DNA of 46,937 bases from Limisoma sp963590405 (GCA_963590405.1 CAVAPE010000010.1:1-46937), one strand, 5' to 3'. Shown: positions 25,524 through 35,221, counted from the stretch's first letter. The notes: generated by a model not told the origin, from the letters alone. Translations and numbers: made by a program.

Positions 25524-26534
25524 ATGACAAAAAAAGTACTGATTACAGGCGCAGGAGGATTTATCGGCGGCTTCATCGTCGAGGAGGCTCTGAGCCGCGG
25601 CTACGACGTGTGGGCAGCGGTGAGGGCTACCACCTCGCGCAAATATCTGCAGGATGAGCGCATCCACTTTGTGGAACTTGACTTCAGCGACGAGGAGAAG
25701 TTCCGCGCCACCATTTCCGCCGAACTCGCCGACCACGGCAAGTGGGACTATGTGGTGCACAACCTCGGCGCTACGAAATGCGCCAACTTCAGCGACTTCA
25801 ACCGCATCAACTACGGCTACATACGGCTCTTTGCCGATACCCTCGTGGCACTCGACGCAGTGCCCGACGGCTTCGTGATGATGAGTTCGATGAGTGTGCT
25901 CGGCCTCGGCGACGAGAAAGGCTACACGCCGTTCACCTCGAAGAGCATCCCGATGGCCAACACCCGCTACGGACTCTCCAAACTCAAGGCAGAAACCTAT
26001 CTGCAGTCGCTCCCCGACTTCCCCTACATCGCCATGCGCCCCACGGGCGTCTACGGCCCGCGCGAGCGCGACTATTTCCTCATGATTGAGTCGATACGCA
26101 AAGGCTTCGATTTCAGCGTGGGCTACCGCCGCCAGATGCTAACCTTCATCTATGTGAAGGACCTCGCCTCGGCGGTGTTTTCCGCCCTGGAGTCGGGCGT
26201 GCGCCGCAAGTCGTACCTGCTCACCGACGGCAAGACCTACTCGCAGAGCGAGTTCCGCACCATCGTGAAGCAACTGCTCGGCAAGCGGTTTGTAGTGCCC
26301 ATAAAAGCACCGCTGTGGGTGGTGAAGATTGTGTGCGCCATTGCCGAGCGCATCGCCGCCGCCAAGGGCAAGGCAAGCACCCTCAACCGCGACAAATACA
26401 TCATACTGCGCCAGCGCAACTGGACTTGCGACATCTCCGATGCCGTGAATGATTTCGGCTACTCTCCGCGCTACGACCTGCGTGCCGGGCTGGAGGAAGC
26501 CATCCAGTGGTACCGCGACAACGGCTGGCTATAA
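25524..26534 (+). CDS. NAD(P)-dependent epimerase/dehydratase (extended SDR)
   Basis: This 336-aa Rossmann-fold protein has the cofactor motif T-G-A-G-G-F-I-G-G (8-16), S-S-M-S at 121-124, and the catalytic Y-G-L-S-K at 149-153 (Tyr149, Lys153). These place it in the extended short-chain dehydrogenase family, whose members epimerise or dehydrate nucleotide sugars or reduce related carbonyls. The stretch R-P-T-G-V-Y-G-P-R-E is family-typical. It follows the dnaX stop by 19 bases and precedes DUF2851 by 24, so the three may be cotranscribed. The substrate cannot be assigned. Confidence 0.9.
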   Translation: MTKKVLITGAGGFIGGFIVEEALSRGYDVWAAVRATTSRKYLQDERIHFVELDFSDEEKFRATISAELADHGKWDYVVHNLGATKCANFSDFNRINYGYIRLFADTLVALDAVPDGFVMMSSMSVLGLGDEKGYTPFTSKSIPMANTRYGLSKLKAETYLQSLPDFPYIAMRPTGVYGPRERDYFLMIESIRKGFDFSVGYRRQMLTFIYVKDLASAVFSALESGVRRKSYLLTDGKTYSQSEFRTIVKQLLGKRFVVPIKAPLWVVKIVCAIAERIAAAKGKASTLNRDKYIILRQRNWTCDISDAVNDFGYSPRYDLRAGLEEAIQWYRDNGWL

Positions 26535-26558
26535 TACTTAATCCTAACACCTTACGCC

Positions 26559-27830
26559 ATGGAGATGCTGATGCAATACATGTGGGAACACCGCCTTTGG
26601 GGCACTCGCCCACTTGCCACCAACGACGGCAAGTCGGTGCGGGTCATCGACCCTGGTCGGCGCAACACTGATGCTGGTCCGGATTTCTTCAACGCCAAGG
26701 TGGAAATCGACGGATGTCTGTGGGCAGGCAATGTGGAAATCCACTACCGAGCCTCCGACTGGCACCGCCACGGACACGACACCGACCGCGCATACGACAC
26801 GGTGGTGCTTCATGTGGTGGCAAAGGACGATGCCGCCGTAGCGCGCTCCAACGGCGAGCAAATACCGCAGATGGTGATGGCGTGCACCGCCGACATTGCC
26901 GACCGCTATGCCAGTCTGGTAAACTCCAAGGTGGAACTGCCGTGCAAGGCTATGATTGCCTCGATGAGTAGCCTCGAAACGGCTGAATGGATGCAGTCGC
27001 TCGTGTTTGAACGCCTCGCCGACAAAAGTCGCCGCGTGAAGGCTCTGCTGGAGCGCTACCACGGCAGTTGGGAGGACACGTGCTACGTGATTCTTGCGCG
27101 CACCATCGGTTTCGGCACCAACAGCGACGCTTTCGAACTCCTTGCTAAGAGTTTGCCGCTCAACCTTCTGCACAAACACGCCGACTCGCTGCTGCAACTG
27201 GAGGCTCTCTTCTTCGGGCAGGCTGGACTGCTCGACAAGCCAGCCACCGACCGCTATCAGGAGCAACTGCAACGCGAATACTCGTTTCTCGCCACAAAAT
27301 TTTCACTGCGCCGACCAGAAGGGATGGAATGGAAAGCGTTCCGCATGCGTCCGCAGAACTTCCCATGGCGGCGCATTGCCCTGCTCGCCCACTATGTGCT
27401 TGGCGGCTTCCGCCTGATGGCGGATATCCTCGCCACAAAGGGCGACGAGAAGCAACTGCGCGACCTCTTCAGCGTGGCGCTCACGGGCTACTGGGGCAAC
27501 CACTACACCTTCGGGCATGAGAGCGACGAGAAGGCACAGGCGGCACTTGGGCGCAGCAGCATCGACATTGTGCTCATCAACACCGTTGCACCGCTCTACT
27601 ATGCCTATTCGGAGATTGCCGACGACTACGACTGGGCGGAGCGTGCCGTGTCGCTCCTTGAGGCGCTGAAGCCCGAGAGCAACCACATCACTGCGATGTT
27701 CTCGCAGGCAGGCATGAAAATAGACAATGCCCTGACCTCGCAGGCGGCAATCCAACTGCGGAATGCCTATTGCCTTCCGCGGAAATGCCTCTTCTGCCAA
27801 GCAGGGCACAAAATGCTTTCTGTGAAATAG
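26559..27830 (+). CDS. DUF2851 family protein
   Basis: This 423-aa protein is a conserved Bacteroidota protein of the DUF2851 family. It begins M-Q-Y-M-W-E-H-R-L-W and continues with V-I-D-P-G-R-R-N-T-D-A-G-P-D-F-F-N-A-K-V, then G-N-V-E-I-H-Y-R-A-S-D-W-H-x-H-G-H, a pattern rich in acidic residues and histidines that suggests a nuclease-like or metal-binding core. The end contains C-L-P-R-K-C-L-F-C, which could bind metal. No signal peptide. It lies 24 bases after the epimerase and is convergent with the FKBP gene eight bases away. Function unknown. Confidence 0.88.
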   Translation: MEMLMQYMWEHRLWGTRPLATNDGKSVRVIDPGRRNTDAGPDFFNAKVEIDGCLWAGNVEIHYRASDWHRHGHDTDRAYDTVVLHVVAKDDAAVARSNGEQIPQMVMACTADIADRYASLVNSKVELPCKAMIASMSSLETAEWMQSLVFERLADKSRRVKALLERYHGSWEDTCYVILARTIGFGTNSDAFELLAKSLPLNLLHKHADSLLQLEALFFGQAGLLDKPATDRYQEQLQREYSFLATKFSLRRPEGMEWKAFRMRPQNFPWRRIALLAHYVLGGFRLMADILATKGDEKQLRDLFSVALTGYWGNHYTFGHESDEKAQAALGRSSIDIVLINTVAPLYYAYSEIADDYDWAERAVSLLEALKPESNHITAMFSQAGMKIDNALTSQAAIQLRNAYCLPRKCLFCQAGHKMLSVK

Positions 27831-27838
27831 AAACCTTA

Positions 27839-28399
27839 TTAATGGCAACCGCCACAGCCGCCGCAACCGTCGCTGCAGCCACCGTCGCCACAGTTGCCGC
27901 CGCAACCGCCACACTGCGGATGGAGTTCAGCCTCAGTAGCGTCGCGCACGGTGATGATTTCACCCTTGAAGTGCATAGTCATGCCAGCCATCGGGTGGTT
28001 GAAGTCGACCGTTACATCCTCATCGTTGAGGTCGAGCACCATACCAGGAGCCGGACGACCCTCTGCGGTCATCATCGTGATGGCAGCGCCGATATAGACG
28101 TGCTTCGAGTCGAACTCGCCGTCCATTTCAAACATCTTGCGAGGCAACTTCTTCACCAGTCCGTCCTGATAGTCGCCGAAGCCGTCGTCGGGAGTTACCT
28201 TGAAGTCGAAGCCCTCGCCCACCTGCTTGCCGTTGATGGCGCGGCAGATGGCAGGAAGCATGGTTTCCTCGTCGCCGAAGACGAAACGTTCAGGCTTCTC
28301 GCGAGTCATTGACAGCATCAATTCCTCCTTGCCGTCGTCGCCTACCTCGTAGAGATCGTAAGCCATCTCTACATACTTTCCCTTTACAATTTTATCCAT
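27839..28399 (-). CDS. slyD: SlyD-like FKBP-type peptidyl-prolyl isomerase
   Basis: This 186-aa cytoplasmic prolyl isomerase/chaperone has the split FKBP domain, with an inserted flap (about 70-120), and the family end-of-domain motif V-D-F-N-H-P-M-A-G-M-T-M-H-F. The last 27 residues form a glycine/cysteine-rich tail with seven cysteines and two histidines (H-P-Q-C through G-G-C-H), as in SlyD proteins that bind nickel or zinc. A -7 box TAACTTTG lies 37 bases upstream of the start. Convergent with the DUF2851 gene, with only eight bases between the stops and no room for a hairpin terminator. Confidence 0.93.
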   Translation of the reverse strand: MDKIVKGKYVEMAYDLYEVGDDGKEELMLSMTREKPERFVFGDEETMLPAICRAINGKQVGEGFDFKVTPDDGFGDYQDGLVKKLPRKMFEMDGEFDSKHVYIGAAITMMTAEGRPAPGMVLDLNDEDVTVDFNHPMAGMTMHFKGEIITVRDATEAELHPQCGGCGGNCGDGGCSDGCGGCGGCH

Positions 28400-28435
28400 A
28401 TTCTTGATTTTCTAATGTTTCGACTGTTGAAAATG

Positions 28436-28443
28436 CAAAGTTA
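28436..28443 (-). promoter_or_regulatory. Putative -7 box for the FKBP gene
   Basis: TAACTTTG on the minus strand, matching TAnnTTTG, 37 bases before the ATG at 28399. Confidence 0.5.
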
Positions 28444-28481
28444 TCACATTTTTCCCAACACCACACGGCTTTTCAGAAAGA

Positions 28482-29058
28482 TTACTTTGATGGGGTGTTG
28501 GATTGTCTCCATTTCTTGGCTGTCATAGCGTGTTTGTGCTTGAACATACGGCAGAAGTGGGGGACATCCCGGAAGCCGCACTTATAGCATACTTCCTGAA
28601 TGGTAAGCGATGAGTTGGACAACAAGCGTTTGGCGTGTTTCAACCGAATGTCGGTCAGATTGCATCGCCCTGCTCTGGCACACCATTTGCTGCAATAATG
28701 ACTTGATTTTGCCATTTTCTTCCCCTGTGAAGAAAATGGCCTCGGATTGTTGCTCGTATTCCGTCTGCAAAGGTTTCAATTCTGGAAAGGTCGCCAACAA
28801 TGCGTGGAGGGAAGCCGATTCAATGGCGACGGTGATGTTCTCTATCGTTCCGCTGGTTTCGTTAAACCGCCAGCAATGAGGCATCTGCGGCGGAACCAGC
28901 ACGAGGTCGCCAGAGCGGAATGCCTCCGTCGTATCGCCAATGACTCTCTCTCCTTCACCCCTCACCACAAGCGAAAGTTCCCACGTGGGTTGCTGGTGGA
29001 GACCTATCTGCTGGTGGGGAGCCAGAACCACGTGGTCTATCTGAAACGTATTGCCCAT
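28482..29058 (-). pseudogene. AraC-family regulator, disrupted by deletion and frameshift
   Basis: The first part, from the ATG at 29056-29058, reads as a cupin sensor domain (M-G-N-T-F-Q-I-D-H-V-V-L, then P-T-W-E-L-S-L-V-V-R-G-E-G-E-R). It runs out of frame at 28582 after F-F-T-G-E-E-N-G-K-I. The overlapping frame 28482-28715 carries the end of a two-HTH AraC DNA-binding domain: L-T-D-I-R-L-K-H-A-K-R-L-L, then I-Q-E-V-C-Y-K-C-G-F-R-D-V-P-H-F-C-R-M-F-K. A typical gene has about 70-80 more residues between these parts, so most of the linker and first HTH is missing, and the two halves are in different frames. A single indel cannot explain this. It faces the divergent acyltransferase, its likely former target. 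Confidence 0.8.
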
Positions 29059-29065
29059 AATCCTA

Positions 29066-29073
29066 CAAAGATA
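29066..29073 (-). promoter_or_regulatory. Putative -7 box for the AraC pseudogene
   Basis: TATCTTTG on the minus strand, seven bases before the preferred ATG. The promoter survives although the gene is broken. Confidence 0.5.
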
Positions 29074-29139
29074 ATTTCCGAACGAAATATACGACAATTA
29101 TTTGAAACTATACAACAAATATGCGACAATATTTTGCGG

Positions 29140-29147
29140 TAACTTTG
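29140..29147 (+). promoter_or_regulatory. Putative -7 box for the acyltransferase
   Basis: TAACTTTG, 14 bases before the ATG at 29162. It lies inside the longest possible open frame and so argues for the downstream start. Confidence 0.55.
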
Positions 29148-29161
29148 CACTCGATCGTAAC

Positions 29162-30340
29162 ATGACAAAGAAAATGAACAATAATACGTATTTGGCTTCC
29201 AAACCTCGATATGAGATACTTGACGGGCTGAGAGGCGTAGCGGCAATGATCGTGGTCTGCTTCCATCTTTTTGAGACTTATTCGGCAGGTCCCGACTATC
29301 AGATTCTTAACCACGGCTATATGGCAGTGGATTTCTTCTTCGTGCTGTCGGGCTTCGTCATAGGATATGCCTACGACGACCGATGGGACAGGATGAGCAC
29401 TTGGAATTTCTTCAAGCGAAGACTCGTGCGACTGCATCCGATGCTCGTGATGGGAACAGTGGTGGGCGCTTTGCTCTTCTATTTCGGAGAATGCACAACC
29501 TTTCCCCTTGTAGGCTCTGCGCCTTGGTGGAAGGTACTGGCTCTCACCGTGTTCTGCTGCACTATGTTGCCAGCCGCAAAGTCGTGGGACATACGCGGTT
29601 GGATGGAAACCAATCCTCTTAACGGAGCCACTTGGTCGCTGATGTGGGAGTATCTCGCCAATATAGCCTACGCCCTTTTCATCCGCAGGTTCTCCAAGAC
29701 GTTGTTGGCGATATTTGTAGCATTATCGGCATTCCTCACGCTCGACATCTGTCTCAACCTTGACGTGTTCCATCTCTTGGAAGGACGAATGTATGCAGCC
29801 AATACGGTGATTGGAGGCTGGAGCATTGATGCCGAACAAGGCTATATAGGCATTGCACGCCTACTCTACCCTTTCTTCTGCGGTTTGCTACTCTCCCGCA
29901 TGAAAATGCTGATAAAGGTGAGAGGTGGATTTTGGTGGTGCAGTCTGATGGTGGCTGTGCTGCTCTGCTTGCCTTGCATCCCTGGCGGTGAGCGCGGCAC
30001 ATGGACTTGCGCCAATGGCATCTACTGTGCCCTTTGCATTCTCGTGCTTTTCCCACTCATAGTAGCGATGGGTGCCGGAAGCAGTGTCACCGACAAGCGA
30101 AGTGCCGCAGTATGCAAGTGGCTTGGTGAACTGTCATATCCTCTCTATGTCACACATTTTCCATTGATCTACCTGCAAATGGCTTGGGCTGCAAGTCACA
30201 AGGACACGCCTCTTGGCGTACACATATTCGTTGCTGTCAGCATCTTCCTCCTTTCCATTGGCATCGCTTGGGCTGCGTACAAACTCTATGACGTTCCTGT
30301 AAGGGAATGGCTGAAGAACAAACTGTTCAAAAAGAAATAA
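29162..30340 (+). CDS. Acyltransferase family 3 membrane protein
   Basis: This 392-aa inner-membrane protein has about ten hydrophobic segments and belongs to acyltransferase family 3 (OafA/NodX type). These transfer acetyl or other short acyl groups to extracytoplasmic glycans. The N-terminal Y-E-I-L-D-G-L-R-G-V-A-A, then V-V-C-F-H-L-F-E and V-D-F-F-F-V-L-S-G-F, are the family's conserved Arg and His regions. An upstream ATG at 29102 exists, but the -7 box lies after it, so the start at 29162 (M-T-K-K) is preferred. Divergent from the broken AraC gene. The target glycan is unknown. Confidence 0.9.
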   Translation: MTKKMNNNTYLASKPRYEILDGLRGVAAMIVVCFHLFETYSAGPDYQILNHGYMAVDFFFVLSGFVIGYAYDDRWDRMSTWNFFKRRLVRLHPMLVMGTVVGALLFYFGECTTFPLVGSAPWWKVLALTVFCCTMLPAAKSWDIRGWMETNPLNGATWSLMWEYLANIAYALFIRRFSKTLLAIFVALSAFLTLDICLNLDVFHLLEGRMYAANTVIGGWSIDAEQGYIGIARLLYPFFCGLLLSRMKMLIKVRGGFWWCSLMVAVLLCLPCIPGGERGTWTCANGIYCALCILVLFPLIVAMGAGSSVTDKRSAAVCKWLGELSYPLYVTHFPLIYLQMAWAASHKDTPLGVHIFVAVSIFLLSIGIAWAAYKLYDVPVREWLKNKLFKKK

Positions 30341-30354
30341 ACACAAAATAGACA

Positions 30355-30428
30355 AAGCGCCCCGTAGGCGGCGTCACCCACATTTTCGAGAGTATTGATT
30401 GGTGTTGGTGGCGTCGCCTATGTGGCGT
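30355..30428. repeat. GC-rich REP-like motif pair forming an inverted repeat
   Basis: Left arm AAGCGCCCCGTAGGCGGCG followed by TCACC (30355-30380). Right arm is its near-inverse, GGTGGCGTCGCC then TATGTGGCG (about 30407-30428), pairing at about 17 of 21 positions across a loop of about 27 bases. The left arm is a copy of the motif at 19442 and 35261. It may act as the acyltransferase terminator. Confidence 0.55.
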
Positions 30429-30481
30429 TTGCATGTCTGCCTGCTAATTTGCTGTGCTGGTGTAACAATTCGTTGGGGTTG

Positions 30482-30512
30482 TTGGAAATTTACAAATAAT
30501 TTTATACTTTTG
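30482..30512 (+). promoter_or_regulatory. Putative promoter of the 1518-aa secreted protein
   Basis: TTG at 30482-30484, about 20 bases, then TACTTTTG at 30505-30512. The leader before the ATG at 30634 is unusually long, about 115-120 bases. Confidence 0.55.
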
Positions 30513-30633
30513 AGCCATGTTTAGTTATCGGTTCTTACTTAGCAGAATTTTGCGGTTCTGAGAAGCATACTTATCGAAGAAACGAGGTTTCCCACAGCAA
30601 AGAAATCTATAATTAACACTATAATTAACAGTT

Positions 30634-33600
30634 ATGAAAAGGACTCTGAAAATTGCCCTGTCGTGTGCGGCAGCGCTGGCTATGCTGGCACCGCAAACGG
30701 CTGTGTCGCAAACCTATGGCTTGCGTGCGGCTGGCACTGGCGAGGGCGCTGTGAAGCAGAAGATGAAGCCAACTTCGCGCGCAGCAATGGACAAGAAATT
30801 TGCCCAGAACTATCCTGCTCTATGCCTGCAAAAGTACAAACGCACCGTCAAGGCTAAGGACGGACAGTTTGTGGAGGTGAAGAGCAACGAGAGCACAGCC
30901 TTGAAAAAAGGTAAGTCACAAAAACAAACCAAGAAGCAGATGCCAGTAAAGAAATCGCTGCTCACCTCCACCGGAGGTCGCGAACTCTACGGCAACGTAA
31001 TCTACTCTTCTGCGTGGGACGATGAAGACCTCTACGGCCTCTATTCGTTCAACGCCACCGACCCAGTTTCTCCGTCGGTGAAATGGCGTAACGACTGGTT
31101 TATTGCCAACGGTGGCGGCGCTATGGTAGGCGATGTTTACCACGCCGTGAACTGGTCGCAGAGCGGCGACGGCTCTGTCTACTCAAACTACTACCGTTTC
31201 AACGTAGAGACAGGCGAAATCTATGCCGACCACACTCTTAGCGACATCTCACTGATTGCTACAGAAGTGGCTGTGGCAAGCAACGGCACCGTCTATGGCG
31301 AGTTCTACAACTCGACAGGCGACGGCTACGAACTCGGTACTGCCGACTACGATAACTACACCCACAACACCATCGGCACGCTCAAAAACTGGTACATAGC
31401 ATTGGGTATCACCTCCGACAACACCCTCTACGGTATCACATTTGAGGGCGACCTCTACCGCATCAACGTGCAGAATGCCACAGAGACGCTCGTAGGCTCA
31501 ACAGGTCTTGATGTGTCGGACTCCGACGGCGGTGCCTACGTCCAGAGCGGCGAAATCGACCAAAAGAACAACACGTTCTACTGGGCATCGGTCGATGCCA
31601 ACGGCAACTCGGCACTCTACACCGTGGACCTCAACACTGCGGCGCTGACCTTTGTAGGCAATTTTGAGGACGGTGAAATCGTGGCTGGTCTGAGCGTCCC
31701 GAAGCCTGCGGCTGAGGACGGCGCACCGGCAGCCATCGAGGACGTTGACTTCTGGTTTGTCGACGCAGAATTGACGGGTAAGGTGGTTTTCACCGCTCCG
31801 ACAACAACATTTGCCGGCGGCACGCTCACGGGCACGCTCAACTACACAATAACCTGCGACGGCGAGACCCTCGCCACTGGCACTACTGAAGCCGGTGAAG
31901 AGGTAACGGCTCAGGTGACTGTTGCCAACAGCGGCATGCACACATTCGCAATCAGCACATCGAACAGCGTAGGCAAGAGCCCCGACCTCACACGCGAAAC
32001 CTACGTGGGCTACGACGAGCCTAACTGGGTTGAAAACGTTAGCCTCACCGCCGACAGCAACGGCAAGGTGACACTCTCGTGGGACGCTCCTACCTACGGC
32101 GTGAACGACGGCTATATCGGCGAACTCAAATACCGCATCACCCGCTATCCCGACGATGTGGTAGTGGCTGAAGAGCATTCCGGCACTACATTCACGGAAA
32201 CTCTCACGCCCGACCAACTCACCATCTACTACTACGCTATCGCTGCCATCAACGGCGGCATTGAGGGTCCTGAGGTGTCGAGCAAGACTGTCATTGTAGG
32301 TCCTGCCATCGAACTGCCTTACGACAACACGTTTGCCGACAATTCGTCGCTCGACTACATGACCATCATCGACGCTGACAACGACGACATTACATGGGAA
32401 TACCACTACGAGCAGCAGTGTGCTTCGTGTGCCTACAGTTGGGACCAGCCAAAGGACGACTGGCTGATTACTCCTCCTCTGAAGGTAGAGGCAAACAAGA
32501 TGTACGCCATCCGCTTCATCGCCTCTCCGATGATTGAGAACGACGACCGCTACACAGAGCGCCTCGAAGTGAAACTCGGCACTGGCTCCGACCCGACAGC
32601 ATACACCACCGTAGTGCTCGGTCCTACTGAACTGAACGAGCAGAAGGTGTTTACCTACAACTACCTCGCTCCGGCGGATGCCGACGTGAAAATCGCATTC
32701 CACGCTATGAGCGATGCCGATAAGTTCAACTTGCTTCTCCGCGAAGTGCACATGAGTGCCGGCTCCGAACTTACTGCTCCAGCAGCCGCAAGCGACGTGG
32801 CTGTAACGGCTGGCGACAAGGGCGCACTCACTGCGAAGGTATCGTGCAAACTGCCGTCAACAACCGTAGAGGGCGCGGCTCTCACATCATTGTCGAAGGT
32901 TGAAGTATACCGCAACGGCGAAGTCTGCCGAACTGTTGATAGCAAACTCACTCCAGGCGCATCGTTCTCCTACAACGACAACGTTACCGAAGACGGCACT
33001 TACACCTATAAGGTGGTATGCTACAACGCCGACGGCGCTGGTTTGGCTTCCGACGAAGTATCAACATTCATCGGTGTCGACGAGCCGGGCGAAATCAACT
33101 CTTCGAGCATCAAGGCAGAGGTCAGCGGTTCTAAAATCAAGATGACTTGGGACGCTGTAACCGTGGGCAAGAACGGTGGTTATGTTGACCCATCGAAAAT
33201 CACCTACGAACTCTACTCTTCGATTTACTACGACGAGTTCTACGGCTATGAGTTTGGCGAAGATTACGGCTCGGTAACAGGCAAGACAACCTGCAACATC
33301 GACATCGACCCGAACTCGGGCGACCAGGCAATCTTCCCATGCTACGTCATTGCGAAGAACGACAAGGGCTACGGAAACTACGGTAGCCTTACCACCGACT
33401 TCATCATCGGCGAGCCTTACAGCGTGCCGTTCACCGAAACTTTCAGTTACGGCAACGTAGACAACTACTGGATTGTGAAGAATTCCGGTTCTTCATGGTG
33501 GAGCATGGATGCTGAATTCCCATCGCCTGACGGCGACACCCCTGGCGTGGCTTACATCAATGCCAACAACGGCGACGAAAGCAACCTTGCCACAGGCAAA

Positions 33601-35190
33601 ATTGCGCCTAACGGTGCAAGCAACCTGAAACTGTTCTTCACCGTGAACGCTTACTCTGGCGCAAACGTTGACCTCAAGGCTCAGATACAGAAAGCCGACC
33701 TCACAAGCGAGACTGTCAAGGAAGTGAACATTGACGCTACCGCCATTGAGGAAGATGCTCTGCTCGGCTGGACCACCTACGAAGTGCCATTGGCAGCCTA
33801 CGCCAACGAGAGCAACTTCATTGTGCGCTTCATTGCTGGCGGCAACGGCACCATCTATCTGGACAACGTTGAAGTGCGCAACGTGCTTGCCAACGACCTC
33901 GCAGTCTCTTCGGTAAGCAATCCGCAACGCATGAAGAAGGGCGAAACTGCCACTGTCCACGTAACTGTAAAGAACGTTGGCGATAACGCAGCATCGGGCT
34001 ACACCGTACGCCTCCTCGACGGCAACGAGGTGATTGACGAAAAGACTGTCAACGCTATGCTTCCGCCGTCTGCAACGTCGGTTGTCGACCTCTCCTACAA
34101 GAGCAGCAGCGTGACCCGCGATAGCGAGGCTAACCTCACGGTTGTGCTGGTTTACGAAGCCGATGAATACACCGACAACAACGATGAACATCTTACTATC
34201 GAACTTACCGAGTCGGGCTTGGCTGCTCCTGAAGAAGCCAACTGCGACGTTACGACCAACGGCATCGAACTCACTTGGGTTGCTCCTGACGTAACCGCAC
34301 ACGAGGTGACCGACGACTTTGAAAGTTACGAAACATGGTCGGTCGACCAATTCGGCGAATGGACAACCATCGACGGCGACAAGGGCTACACTGGCTCAAT
34401 GTTCAACGACTACGCCTACGGACACCAGGGCGAGAAGTTTGCCTTCGAAGTGTTTGAGCCTACTGCCATCTTCGACGACATCCTCGACAACAACCCAGAC
34501 ATGACTCCACACTCGGGCAACAAGTATGCCGCAGCAATCTGCAGTAGCGACGAGTGGGGCGAATGGCTGGACGGCGACAACTGGCTCATCAGCCCTGCCC
34601 TCTCGGGCGACGCGCAGACAATCAAACTGTTTGCCAACAACTGTGGTTCCGACTACGAGGAAACTATCGAACTCTACTACTCTCTCGGCGGAACAGCCAC
34701 CGACGATTTCGAACTTGTCGACAGCAAGACGCTCTCCAAGGGAGAATGGGAAGAAGTTACGTTCAACGTGCCTGAGGGTGCTAAGTACTTCGCCGTGCGC
34801 CACACTTCTTATGAAGGCGGATTTATCCTCGGCATCGACGACGTGACCTACACCATCGGCAGCAAGAACCTCGCTGACTACAACATCTACCGCAACGGCG
34901 AACTCATCGCAACGGTTGCACCGAACTGCACATCGTACATCGACACCGACAACCTCGGCACAACGGCGGCTCTCTACGCCATCACCGCTGTCTACGACAA
35001 CGGCGAGTCGGGCGCAGCCTATGTGGACTACATCCCAGGCTCTGTTGAGCAAATCGAGGCAGCCGACGGCAACCATCAGTTCACCGTCTACGGTCCTGAC
35101 GGAAAACTCTACGGCAAGGACTTGAAGACCCTCAAGAACCTCAGCCGCGGCGTCTACATCGTCAACGGTCAGAAAGTCGTAATCAAGTAA
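30634..35190 (+). CDS. Large secreted multidomain adhesin-like protein with T9SS-type C-terminal domain
   Basis: This 1518-aa protein starts with a signal peptide (about 1-25, cleavage near A-V-S-Q). After a basic linker, residues 110-360 look like a beta-propeller. FnIII-like modules follow at about 462-555, 709-818 and 816-929, with cleaved-adhesin/MAM-like beta-sandwiches at about 559-706, 929-1083 and 1222-1408 (W-L-I-S-P-A-L-S and F-A-V-R-H-T-S are family-typical). A CARDB domain lies at about 1084-1190 (N-D-L-A-V-S-S-V). The end, V-Y-G-P-D-G-K-L-Y-G then L-S-R-G-V-Y-I-V-N-G-Q-K-V-V-I-K, is a T9SS sorting-type tail, so surface attachment or release is expected. No catalytic domain seen. 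Followed by a terminator. Confidence 0.88.
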   Translation: MKRTLKIALSCAAALAMLAPQTAVSQTYGLRAAGTGEGAVKQKMKPTSRAAMDKKFAQNYPALCLQKYKRTVKAKDGQFVEVKSNESTALKKGKSQKQTKKQMPVKKSLLTSTGGRELYGNVIYSSAWDDEDLYGLYSFNATDPVSPSVKWRNDWFIANGGGAMVGDVYHAVNWSQSGDGSVYSNYYRFNVETGEIYADHTLSDISLIATEVAVASNGTVYGEFYNSTGDGYELGTADYDNYTHNTIGTLKNWYIALGITSDNTLYGITFEGDLYRINVQNATETLVGSTGLDVSDSDGGAYVQSGEIDQKNNTFYWASVDANGNSALYTVDLNTAALTFVGNFEDGEIVAGLSVPKPAAEDGAPAAIEDVDFWFVDAELTGKVVFTAPTTTFAGGTLTGTLNYTITCDGETLATGTTEAGEEVTAQVTVANSGMHTFAISTSNSVGKSPDLTRETYVGYDEPNWVENVSLTADSNGKVTLSWDAPTYGVNDGYIGELKYRITRYPDDVVVAEEHSGTTFTETLTPDQLTIYYYAIAAINGGIEGPEVSSKTVIVGPAIELPYDNTFADNSSLDYMTIIDADNDDITWEYHYEQQCASCAYSWDQPKDDWLITPPLKVEANKMYAIRFIASPMIENDDRYTERLEVKLGTGSDPTAYTTVVLGPTELNEQKVFTYNYLAPADADVKIAFHAMSDADKFNLLLREVHMSAGSELTAPAAASDVAVTAGDKGALTAKVSCKLPSTTVEGAALTSLSKVEVYRNGEVCRTVDSKLTPGASFSYNDNVTEDGTYTYKVVCYNADGAGLASDEVSTFIGVDEPGEINSSSIKAEVSGSKIKMTWDAVTVGKNGGYVDPSKITYELYSSIYYDEFYGYEFGEDYGSVTGKTTCNIDIDPNSGDQAIFPCYVIAKNDKGYGNYGSLTTDFIIGEPYSVPFTETFSYGNVDNYWIVKNSGSSWWSMDAEFPSPDGDTPGVAYINANNGDESNLATGKIAPNGASNLKLFFTVNAYSGANVDLKAQIQKADLTSETVKEVNIDATAIEEDALLGWTTYEVPLAAYANESNFIVRFIAGGNGTIYLDNVEVRNVLANDLAVSSVSNPQRMKKGETATVHVTVKNVGDNAASGYTVRLLDGNEVIDEKTVNAMLPPSATSVVDLSYKSSSVTRDSEANLTVVLVYEADEYTDNNDEHLTIELTESGLAAPEEANCDVTTNGIELTWVAPDVTAHEVTDDFESYETWSVDQFGEWTTIDGDKGYTGSMFNDYAYGHQGEKFAFEVFEPTAIFDDILDNNPDMTPHSGNKYAAAICSSDEWGEWLDGDNWLISPALSGDAQTIKLFANNCGSDYEETIELYYSLGGTATDDFELVDSKTLSKGEWEEVTFNVPEGAKYFAVRHTSYEGGFILGIDDVTYTIGSKNLADYNIYRNGELIATVAPNCTSYIDTDNLGTTAALYAITAVYDNGESGAAYVDYIPGSVEQIEAADGNHQFTVYGPDGKLYGKDLKTLKNLSRGVYIVNGQKVVIK

Positions 35191-35221
35191 AGGCTCCAAG
35201 CCTGAAACACCCTAAATTCAG

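Larger units (their letters stand above)
30341..30633. other. Intergenic region with a large stem-loop and a long leader
   Basis: This 293-base gap holds no gene that I can see. It contains a long imperfect inverted repeat (30355-30428), a promoter (30482-30512) and about 120 bases of leader before the next ATG. The leader includes a small perfect hairpin GAAAC-GAG-GTTTC. Confidence 0.7.

Noticed and set aside
29102..29161. Upstream start for the acyltransferase
   Set aside because: The best promoter box lies inside this extension, and the extra 20 residues look non-coding.
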